Shown: piece by piece, positions 1 through 5,511 of the stretch
How the letters are laid out: the number at the start of each line of letters is the position of its first letter
How positions within the stretch are numbered: position 1 is the first letter of the stretch
Origin: Fibrobacterales bacterium
GTDB lineage: Bacteria > Fibrobacterota > Fibrobacteria > Fibrobacterales > Fibrobacteraceae
Length of the DNA: 6,062 bases
Assembly: GCA_025997455.1 (NCBI GenBank)
Contig: BNUP01000126.1
Span: 1 to 6,062 of the forward strand
Direction of reading: 5' to 3'
The notes under the pieces: model-generated
Database searches by the model: none
Seen by the model: the letters and a program-made list of their open reading frames with translations, nothing else
Told to the model about the DNA's origin: nothing
Position numbers and translations under genes: made by a program

Positions 1-118
1 GTTATGCAGAAAGACAATCTGCTTTTCAAAAAACAAAGATATTCACAAAAGCGTAATAGGAACATTTATCAATATTTTTTTCTTTGAAAGAAAATTTGAT
101 GTTTTAACCATTTTATGA
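1..118 (+). CDS. IS1-family transposase, C-terminal end (partial, 5' end outside window)
   Basis: This frame is open from the window edge (first full codon at 2) to the TGA at 116-118, giving 38 visible residues. The stretch RKTICFSKNKDIHKSVIGTF closely resembles, from memory, the C-terminus of IS1-family (InsB-type) DDE transposases, where an R-R/K-TICFSK block is followed by a His and a VIG-x-F/Y-I block just before the stop. The last 13 or so residues (starting FFFERKF) run past the usual end and may be read-through into the element's terminal region. The catalytic DDE residues would lie off-window. The TGA overlaps the next ATG as ATGA. In very AT-rich DNA a 38-codon stop-free run is itself suggestive. 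The family call comes from motif recognition, not a search. Whether the full element is intact cannot be seen. Confidence 0.68.
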   Translation, partial: LCRKTICFSKNKDIHKSVIGTFINIFFFERKFDVLTIL

Positions 119-126
119 CACTGCCC
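104..126. mobile_element. Possible right-hand boundary of the IS1-like element
   Basis: IS1-family elements usually end a few tens of bases after the transposase stop. The segment TTTTATGACACTGCC (111-125) directly at the stop reads, on the other strand, as GGCAGTGTCATAAAA. This starts with GG and has the general look of an IS terminal inverted repeat. The matching left end is outside the window, so the boundary is inference. If it is right, the first few codons of the following ORF are element-derived. Confidence 0.25.
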
Positions 127-318
127 AAAAAAGAATGCACTATAGTAAAAATTACCGATAACCTCGAATTTCTACCGTTAGATGAAAACTTGTGGGTTGA
201 AAAATTATCAAAATTTGGCAAACATGCTCATTCAGATGGAGTGCAATCTTGTGCTAAAGCAGGATATGATATAAGAGATTCTATTTGCGAACTTGAAAAA
301 TTGTATGCGAAGGAATAG
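115..318 (+). CDS. Small protein of unknown function (67 aa), possibly 5'-truncated by the IS
   Basis: I do not recognise this protein. It is 67 aa, soluble-looking, charged, and has no signal peptide or membrane segment. It has two cysteines (C8, C46), a His-rich spot (H37, H39) and a probable C-terminal helix ending ELEKLYAKE. An in-frame stop at 97-99 leaves ATG 115 as the only ATG start. No Shine-Dalgarno sequence precedes it, and its ATG overlaps the upstream TGA as ATGA, so translation would depend on coupling or on chance creation of a start. Amino-acid composition looks like real protein rather than noise, and the frame does not shadow another gene. Its TAG ends one base before the end of the convergent gene at 320. 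Options are an intact small gene, or the remnant of a longer gene cut by the neighbouring insertion sequence. The second fits the missing ribosome binding site. Confidence 0.5.
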   Translation: MTLPKKECTIVKITDNLEFLPLDENLWVEKLSKFGKHAHSDGVQSCAKAGYDIRDSICELEKLYAKE

Positions 319-319
319 T

Positions 320-2467
320 TTATAACTTACCTACAAAAACCGCTTTTAGAATACTCTCTCCCGCACTCCCGTTTCCGTTTGCAAACTCGGCGGAACATGC
401 CTCTATTTGCTTTTGTGATAATGTTTTTGCAGAATCTAAGTTGTAAAGAAGGTATTCGAGAAGGCTTAACGGATAAAGTTCGCTGCGAATAAAAGCACCC
501 ATTCCCGTTGCATTTATGTTAGGTTTAGAGAATAATTCTTTTGTGTATTTTTCGAGCGGAAAATCATTGCCGATGCAAATTTGCGGCAATGGAACAATTC
601 TCGGTTCGCCCTCACAAAGAACAATATATAAATCGTTACTATTAAATGACATTAAAAATGCTTTGCCATATTCCGCAACAAAATACGGATACTGATTGTG
701 CTTTTCTTGCATTGTGTAATTAGTCATTTCACCTGTTTCAATATTCAAACGAATAAAAGTTGTATTTGTTTGGAAAACGCAGAAAAGCCAAAGGTAACCG
801 CAGGCAAATCCCCAAGTCGTAAATCTATACCCGTTATTAGCTTTATGGTCAAAACCTGCAGGATAATTACCGAATTCCTTAAACGAGTTGTCTTTCCTAT
901 TCCAACGAACTATCGGGGCAATTGCTTCGCCGTTAAGCGGAATCAAAAAAATGTAGCCGCCGGCGGAATGAGTCCAAAACTTATTTTTGCAAGGCGGTTC
1001 AACTATGCGAGACTCATTTGTTTCAGTATTAAATTCTAATATTTTATTTGTATCTCTTATTGCAGAGATAATTACTGAACCCTCTACACAAGCATTTCCT
1101 GTAAATTTTGTTTCTTCCAAAACTCGCTCGCAATTTCCGGTGCTTATGTTAAAGCAAACAATTCCGGGGTATTCATATCCTAACATATAAATTTTATTTT
1201 CAAGAGCAACAACGGGAGCAGCGAATTTACTTATTGTCGGAGGAATTTCTTTTTCGGTTTTTGGCAAGAGAACTTTAGAAAATTCTTTTGTTTCAGTATC
1301 GTAAATCGCTATTTCATTTGCATATATAGGATAAAAAATTAACTTACTGCCAATGAGAACAGGTTTTCCGTAAAGGGCAACGCTTGTTAAGTGTTCGTTT
1401 GGAAAACTACCCAAAAATTCTGCCTCGCTTTTTCCTATTTCACACTTGAATAAACCGTTAAAGTGCCATGCGGAAATCCACATTGTTTTATCTTCAAGTA
1501 GGGAATTTCTAAAGAAAACGAATTGTGAGAAAGGGTTAGCCGAAACACCTTGATACATTATCGGTTTTCCCGTAAATGCGTAGAGATTTGCAAGAGATGA
1601 GCCGTGTCCGTAATACAAATCCGATAGAGCAAAGGCGGCGTGGAAATCCGGAGTGTCGTCATAAATTCCCATATTATTTTGCTTAAAATCCGCAACAATT
1701 TTTTCGTAAGTCGCTAAAAGACTTTTGTTTGCAAAGGCAATGCTCTCTTCCGAAAGCGGGTGCGGTCGCCAAATCACCTCTACATCCGGCTTATCGCTTA
1801 AATATTGCAGAGTTTCTTGTAATTGCTCCAAGCCCTCCGCTCCGCCGGTCATTAAAGTTCCAACGCTTGTGTTGTAGAAAACTACCTTTTTATCCTTGCA
1901 TTTTTGCATCCATTCTTGAGGAATAATCGGCGGAAATTTATCCATATTCACAACTGCATCTACTTTTGGAGAGCCGAGTGCGAGAATTTTTTTTGCTGGG
2001 TTATTTTTTTCAAATTGTTCTTTTGCTTTTTCGTTTGCCACTATAATTGCATCTACATTTGATAAGCCCGGAAGTTGGGTAAAATGCTCGGAGGTGAAAA
2101 ATCCGCCGTAATAAGGTATATACACCAAATTTTTTGTGTATTTTTTTAAGTTTTTTGTCCAATATTCTGGGAGAACTTGCGTTAAGGTGTTGTATTCGTC
2201 ATAAACATTATGGACAAAAATCGCATCTATTTTGTGATTTGCTAAGTTGTAGCGGCGATAGTCGGTTATAGGGACATAAGAGGGGAATAAATTTGCCTCG
2301 TAATTTAATACCGTTTTTTCGCCGCCGTTAAATATGGTGTAAAACGGAATAGGAATAACCACTGCCTCGCATTCGGGGTTATTCGCTGCCGCACGCCACA
2401 CGCTCTCAAGAGAATCCCACATAGATGCTTTGTATGGCATAAACACGATGTATTTTTTCTGAGACAT
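320..2467 (-). CDS. TagF/CDP-glycerol glycerophosphotransferase-like GT-B protein with C-terminal beta-propeller
   Basis: The 715-aa protein has no signal peptide or membrane span. Residues 1-310 match a TagF-like family that opens with FMPYKASMWDSLESVW (9-24), known to me mainly from Firmicutes and thought to act in cytoplasmic assembly of envelope polymers. Visible GT-B landmarks are ALGSPKVD (163-170), WRPHP (233-237) and YYGHGSSLAN (285-294). These sit where TagF has its RxHP and TDYSS motifs, but TagF's TWHG motif is replaced by IPYYGG (117-122). Residues about 325-630 hold roughly seven repeats of 35-45 aa, with a hydrophobic strand pair followed by patterns such as IAIYDTETKEF, IVCFNISTGNC, ILEFNTETNES and FIRLNIETGEM. 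This pattern is typical of a Kelch-like propeller. The last 75 residues look helical. It is divergent from 2542. Donor and acceptor are unknown, and polyol-phosphate or sugar transfer is inferred. ATG 2467 fits the family start, though no Shine-Dalgarno sequence is present. Confidence 0.75.
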   Translation of the reverse strand: MSQKKYIVFMPYKASMWDSLESVWRAAANNPECEAVVIPIPFYTIFNGGEKTVLNYEANLFPSYVPITDYRRYNLANHKIDAIFVHNVYDEYNTLTQVLPEYWTKNLKKYTKNLVYIPYYGGFFTSEHFTQLPGLSNVDAIIVANEKAKEQFEKNNPAKKILALGSPKVDAVVNMDKFPPIIPQEWMQKCKDKKVVFYNTSVGTLMTGGAEGLEQLQETLQYLSDKPDVEVIWRPHPLSEESIAFANKSLLATYEKIVADFKQNNMGIYDDTPDFHAAFALSDLYYGHGSSLANLYAFTGKPIMYQGVSANPFSQFVFFRNSLLEDKTMWISAWHFNGLFKCEIGKSEAEFLGSFPNEHLTSVALYGKPVLIGSKLIFYPIYANEIAIYDTETKEFSKVLLPKTEKEIPPTISKFAAPVVALENKIYMLGYEYPGIVCFNISTGNCERVLEETKFTGNACVEGSVIISAIRDTNKILEFNTETNESRIVEPPCKNKFWTHSAGGYIFLIPLNGEAIAPIVRWNRKDNSFKEFGNYPAGFDHKANNGYRFTTWGFACGYLWLFCVFQTNTTFIRLNIETGEMTNYTMQEKHNQYPYFVAEYGKAFLMSFNSNDLYIVLCEGEPRIVPLPQICIGNDFPLEKYTKELFSKPNINATGMGAFIRSELYPLSLLEYLLYNLDSAKTLSQKQIEACSAEFANGNGSAGESILKAVFVGKL

Positions 2468-2544
2468 ATATGGGGAAGGTAGTTAATTTAGAGTAGTGCT
2501 ACACCCTATACCCCATTGCAAAGTTTCTACCTTTCCCAAATATG
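2465..2544. promoter_or_regulatory. Divergent control region with mirrored 18-bp start-site motif
   Basis: The 74 bp between the two divergent genes must hold both promoters. CTACCTTTCCCAAATATG (2527-2544, + strand, ending in the ATG of the 615-aa gene) and CTACCTTCCCCATATATG (2482-2465, - strand, ending in the ATG of the 715-aa gene) agree at 16 of 18 positions. Each gene therefore has the same pyrimidine-rich leader touching its start codon instead of a purine-rich Shine-Dalgarno sequence. Between them lies a small dyad, GTAGTGCTAC. Only poor -10/-35 matches are visible (for example CTATACC near 2507-2513), so no promoter is called. The motif could be a symmetric operator or a translational leader element. 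Confidence 0.5.
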
Positions 2545-4389
2545 TTTCCTACACTGCACACATTTCATATTCCCGTAATGGGAACTTGCTATACGGCAGA
2601 TACGCCTGCGAGGGTTGCACCGTTTGGTATTTCATCGGTGGTTTCGCTTGTAGATGATATTTTGTTGGAGAGATTTCGCAAAATTTATGCGAAGAAGTTT
2701 GACTTGAATTACGAGCCGATTCCGCAGAGGGAGCCTGACGGGCGGGCAAAACGAATCACCGCTTACCTGAATACGCTTGCAGATGTGGTGCAAATAAAAT
2801 TTGAGCAGATTAAAAAGCAGCCGTTTTTTCAAAAGAACGACAAGGCGAAATATTTTGAGATGTTGCCGACTGCTCACCCGCTTAGGCTTTTGTATTTGAA
2901 ACTGATGGGGTTAAAGGACGAAAACTGCTCCGAAAAAAATGAGATTGAAACCAAACTCAATCAGAGTATGCTGCAGGGATCCATAGATGTGAACATTATG
3001 GTGAAACTCGACCGCCTGCCGCCGAACCCGAACGGAAAAGAATCGCTCCCCGATGAGATGAGCGATGCAAAAACCGCATTAAAAGGTTATGCCCTCTCTA
3101 AACTGAGAAATAGTGCAATTGTGTTCAGTGCGGGAATAAATCAGTCGCTGTATAATTATATGGCACAGTTCAAGGAGTTTTATCGGAGCACTACGGGAGA
3201 AATCGGAAAGCGAATTATCGTTAAGGCATCTGATTTGCGGTCGGCGTTGATTCAGGGAAAATTTTTGGCGAGAAAGGGTTTGGAGGTGAGCGAGTACCGT
3301 ATTGAATCCGGCTTGAATTGCGGAGGGCACGCCTTTCCGTCTCAAGGTCAATTGTTGCCTGCAATTTTGAATGAGATTAGAGCACAGCGAGGTCTCTTGC
3401 ATCAACTTCACGAAACGGTTGTAAAGTTTTATGAGAATAAAGGTTGGAATGCCGATGCCGTTAAGGAGGCTCCTCCCGCGAGAGTGACCGTTCAAGGCGG
3501 CATAGGTAATTACGCCGAGTCTCTTAGAATGCAGGAATATTACGGAATTGACGGAGTCGGTTGGGGAAGCCCGTTTTTGCTTTGCCCCGAAGTGTCGCCC
3601 GTGGATAAGGATACGAGGGACTTACTTGCGAAGGCGGGTGAGGACGATTTGTATATGAGCAACAGTTCGCCGTTGAATGTTTATTTTAATAATTTGCGAG
3701 GTTCGGGTTCGGAACGGTGGCACAAAAAACAAATTGAATTGGGGAAACCCGGCAGTCCCTGCACAAAGAATTTTTTGCAGAATAATACGGAGTTCAGCGA
3801 ATTTCCTGTTTGCACGGCATCTCGTTTTTATCAGGAGCGGAAGTTAAAGCAGATAGATGAGAGCAGTGCAAGTGCCGAGGAAAAGGCGGCGGCACGCGAG
3901 AGAGTTTATGAAAAACAATGCATTTGCGACCACTTGGGAAACAGCGGACTTATATTTTTAGGTGAGTATTCGACAGAACAAGCCGCAGATTTGAAGGCAC
4001 CTCAATCGATTTGCCCGGGACCAAATATTGCGTGGTTTAATCGCGAGTACACAATGCAGGAGATGGTGGATCATATTTACGGTAGAATTCCGGATTTAAC
4101 TCCTCCCGAAAGACCGCACATGTTTGCAAAAGAGGCGCAGATGTATGGCGATTGGTTCGCTTTGCAGGTTAATGATTGGAACAGCGATAAGGATTATGCG
4201 GCGTGGTTGAGAGTTGCGGCGAATAATTTTAATAAAAGTTTGGATTACTGCTTGGAAGTTGCAAATGAATCTACTCCTTTCCCCGGTGAGAATTTAGAGA
4301 GTATTGCACCTCGCGTGGAAATTGAGAGAAATCGATTGGAAAAGAATTTGGAAATTTTGGAATGGAAAGTATCTCGCTCAGGAACATAA
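2542..4389 (+). CDS. Conserved protein with nitronate-monooxygenase-like TIM-barrel features and Cys-rich C-terminal part
   Basis: The 615-aa protein appears cytoplasmic. I recognise it as a conserved family, mostly unannotated, that I associate with Bacteroidota. The start IPVMGTCYTADTPARVAPFG (10-29) resembles the first strand of FMN-dependent nitronate monooxygenases. ESGLNCGGHAF (255-265) resembles their GGH flavin/substrate loop. TVQGGIG (316-322) followed by GIDGVGWGSPFL (335-346) resembles the phosphate-binding GGI and G-x-FL segments. The middle (about 45-200) is a large helical insertion. The C-terminal part has CIC (460-462), H464, ICPGPN (490-495) and MVDHIYGR (508-515), which could form a metal site. 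An FMN oxidoreductase role is inferred and no substrate can be named. There is no Shine-Dalgarno sequence. The ATG fits the family N-terminus and the divergent leader motif. The 3' end overlaps the ABC gene by 28 nt, indicating one operon. Confidence 0.6.
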   Translation: MFPTLHTFHIPVMGTCYTADTPARVAPFGISSVVSLVDDILLERFRKIYAKKFDLNYEPIPQREPDGRAKRITAYLNTLADVVQIKFEQIKKQPFFQKNDKAKYFEMLPTAHPLRLLYLKLMGLKDENCSEKNEIETKLNQSMLQGSIDVNIMVKLDRLPPNPNGKESLPDEMSDAKTALKGYALSKLRNSAIVFSAGINQSLYNYMAQFKEFYRSTTGEIGKRIIVKASDLRSALIQGKFLARKGLEVSEYRIESGLNCGGHAFPSQGQLLPAILNEIRAQRGLLHQLHETVVKFYENKGWNADAVKEAPPARVTVQGGIGNYAESLRMQEYYGIDGVGWGSPFLLCPEVSPVDKDTRDLLAKAGEDDLYMSNSSPLNVYFNNLRGSGSERWHKKQIELGKPGSPCTKNFLQNNTEFSEFPVCTASRFYQERKLKQIDESSASAEEKAAARERVYEKQCICDHLGNSGLIFLGEYSTEQAADLKAPQSICPGPNIAWFNREYTMQEMVDHIYGRIPDLTPPERPHMFAKEAQMYGDWFALQVNDWNSDKDYAAWLRVAANNFNKSLDYCLEVANESTPFPGENLESIAPRVEIERNRLEKNLEILEWKVSRSGT

Positions 4390-5189
4390 ATTTCAGTCAT
4401 ACGGTTTTGGCATCGTCGGAATTATCTGCCCTGAAATCAAAATCATTTTCAAATATTTTGAGTCGAACGCTCACAAATGCTAAACTCACTCACGCTATTT
4501 TTTTACCGAAACCGATGAGCATTTTGGAAGATGTAAATTTGACTATGGAAAAAGGCGATATTCTGTGCATTTCCGGGAAATCGGGTGAGGGAAAAAGTTC
4601 GCTTTTGCGTGTTATTGCAGGTCTTGAAAAGGCTACTTCGGGCGAGATTTCTCTGTTCGGCGAGTCGGTGCCAATTCGTGATTGGAACGCGCTTTCTATG
4701 GCGCAAAAGGGCGTTGGTTTTGTGTTTCAGAATAACGCGCTGATTTCGGATTTAACGGTGCATGACAACATTGCGGTTCCTCTTCGCTATCATAAAATTG
4801 GGACGGAGGAAGATATTGAGCAGAAAGTTCAGCGGGCGTTGCTGTTGATGTTGGCGAGTAAATTTTCAAGTGATTACCCTTATTCGCTTTCGCTCGGAAT
4901 GCGCAAACGGGTGGCGGTGGCACGGTCTTGGGCGTTAGATGCAAAAATTCTTTTACTCGATGAACCAACGGCAGGTCTCGATATAAACAGCCGAAATAAT
5001 TTTTTGTCGCTTATAGATAATTTGAGGGAACTCTATAAAACCACTATTATAATGATTATCAACGACCTTCATATTGCACAGGATTTGAATAGCAAAATTT
5101 CATTTTTGATAGATAGAAAACTTACTCCGCCGATGCTTTACGATGAAATTAAAAACAGCCCCAATTCGAGAATTAGAGCAATGATATAA
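4362..5189 (+). CDS. ABC transporter ATP-binding protein, MlaF-like, with N-terminal insertion and degenerate motifs
   Basis: The 275-aa protein is a nucleotide-binding domain of an ABC system that would couple ATP hydrolysis to transport across the inner membrane. Seen motifs: Walker A GKSGEGKS (72-79), Q-loop FVFQNN (Q123), signature LSLGM (176-180) in place of LSGGM, Walker B ILLLDE (196-201), D-loop AGLD (204-207), and Asn234 where the H-loop His is expected (IINDLH). The first strand ESISLRNINFSH (2-13) should run straight into ILEDVNLTMEKGD (54-66), but about 40 Ser/Leu/Lys-rich residues lie between them. The LSxGM-R pattern and general length suggest the MlaF/lipid-transport group. The start overlaps the upstream gene by 28 nt with no strong Shine-Dalgarno sequence, so translation is probably coupled. 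ATG 4515 (M52) is possible but would lose strand 1. No permease gene is present, so the transporter is orphan here. Confidence 0.85.
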   Translation: MESISLRNINFSHTVLASSELSALKSKSFSNILSRTLTNAKLTHAIFLPKPMSILEDVNLTMEKGDILCISGKSGEGKSSLLRVIAGLEKATSGEISLFGESVPIRDWNALSMAQKGVGFVFQNNALISDLTVHDNIAVPLRYHKIGTEEDIEQKVQRALLLMLASKFSSDYPYSLSLGMRKRVAVARSWALDAKILLLDEPTAGLDINSRNNFLSLIDNLRELYKTTIIMIINDLHIAQDLNSKISFLIDRKLTPPMLYDEIKNSPNSRIRAMI

Positions 5190-5239
5190 AAAATCTCTAA
5201 AAATTGCTAAAATATCATCTTCTGCAATTGCAATTTTTA
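5190..5239. repeat. 50-bp direct repeat, copy 1 (hairpin intact)
   Basis: It is identical over all 50 bases to 5401-5450, at an offset of 211 bp. It starts at the base after the ABC stop codon. It contains the perfect palindrome TGCAATTGCA (5223-5232). With the four flanking bases GAGA (5240-5243) it forms a perfect 14-bp inverted repeat, which copy 2 lacks, suggesting copy 1 is the original. Confidence 0.95.
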
Positions 5240-5243
5240 GAGA
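5194..5243 (-). terminator. Probable leftward terminator hairpin (14-bp stem)
   Basis: TCTCTAAAAATTGC (5194-5207) pairs perfectly with GCAATTTTTAGAGA (5230-5243) around a 22-nt loop. On the - strand the stem is followed at once by TTTTTT (5193-5188). On the + strand it is followed by CGACGG. The T-run gives it the polarity of an intrinsic terminator for leftward (tilS) transcripts. The stem is AT-rich and the loop long, so efficiency is uncertain. It may also protect the 3' end of ABC mRNA. Confidence 0.45.
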
Positions 5244-5400
5244 CGACGGCAATAAGTATAGCCGCCCAATTAAAAAGGAGTTGTGATAATCTGTATAAGC
5301 AATGGCGGCAACCCTCAAATTTGCATAAAAATATCGGTTGCCAATGTCGCTTAGTAATACTGATTACCTCTTACCTGAGTTAATCAGTGATTACTATAAG
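5240..5400 (+). ncRNA. Candidate structured RNA or small element between the direct repeats
   Basis: The 161-bp segment is dense in pairing potential. GCCGCC (5261-5266) can pair with CGGC (5247-5250) or with GGCGGC (5304-5309). The latter overlaps GGCAACC (5307-5313), which can instead pair with GGTTGCC (5336-5342). A strong hairpin follows: TAGTAATACTGATTA (5352-5366) pairs with TAATCAGT-ATTACTA (5381-5396) with one bulged G at 5389 and a 14-nt loop. An AAAAAGGAG stretch (5272-5280), the best Shine-Dalgarno match in the window, sits two bases before a GTG opening a 23-codon ORF (5283-5354). No T-run follows any stem. The strand is assigned from the Shine-Dalgarno sequence only. Expression is unproven. 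Confidence 0.3.
5352..5396. repeat. 15-bp inverted repeat with single bulge
   Basis: The arms 5352-5366 and 5381-5396 are complementary over 15 bp, interrupted only by the unpaired G at 5389, with a 14-nt loop (5367-5380). This is the strongest dyad in the window. It lies just left of the second 50-bp repeat and is not followed by a T-run on either strand, so it is not an ordinary terminator. Confidence 0.85.
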
Positions 5401-5450
5401 AAAATCTCTAAAAATTGCTAAAATATCATCTTCTGCAATTGCAATTTTTA
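5401..5450. repeat. 50-bp direct repeat, copy 2 (hairpin shortened)
   Basis: It is a perfect copy of 5190-5239. Here the stem is TAAAAATTGC (5409-5418) with GCAATTTTTA (5441-5450), only 10 bp, because the right flank is TAAGG instead of GAGACG. On the - strand the stem is followed by GAGATTTT, so it could be a weak first terminator for tilS, backed up by copy 1. Confidence 0.95.
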
Positions 5451-5511
5451 TAAGGAAAAGCATTCAATTATTGCGAGGAATAGGGAAGACTATCCACTCC
5501 CAACTAACCAT

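Larger units (their letters stand above)
5190..5511. other. 322-bp gene-free stretch between convergent ABC and tilS genes
   Basis: No ORF over about 25 codons with coding character is visible on either strand. The stretch contains two perfect 50-bp direct repeats, hairpins inside each repeat, and a 161-bp structured segment between them. After the second repeat (5451-5511) nothing clear is seen beyond a weak GGGA/TCCC dyad near 5482-5500 just past the tilS stop. Confidence 0.8.

Noticed and set aside
6..26. Hairpin GCAGA/TCTGC followed by TTTT as an intrinsic terminator
   Set aside because: It has only a 5-bp stem and lies inside the open transposase frame.
78..94. 17-bp palindrome TTTTCTTTGAAAGAAAA, also found on the opposite strand at 5535-5551
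   Set aside because: It is low-complexity A/T-rich sequence. The second copy is inside tilS coding DNA, and the central base forbids a tight hairpin, so coincidence is likely.
1..318. Toxin-antitoxin pair suggested by the ATGA overlap
   Set aside because: The upstream frame reads as an IS1-type transposase end, which explains the sequence better.
3079..3495. 138-codon ORF on the - strand inside the 615-aa gene
   Set aside because: It is antisense to a well-supported coding region, with no family features or Shine-Dalgarno sequence.
4515..5189. Shorter ABC gene starting at ATG 4515
   Set aside because: It would discard the typical first strand ESISLRNINFSH and has no Shine-Dalgarno sequence. 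The longer start is also supported by overlap with the upstream gene.
5240..5400. Known riboswitch, retron or integron attC site
   Set aside because: No regulated gene follows on the same strand, no reverse transcriptase or integrase is visible, and I recognise no known consensus.
5190..5450. CRISPR-like repeat pair
   Set aside because: There are only two repeats, the 161-bp spacer is far too long, and no cas genes are present.
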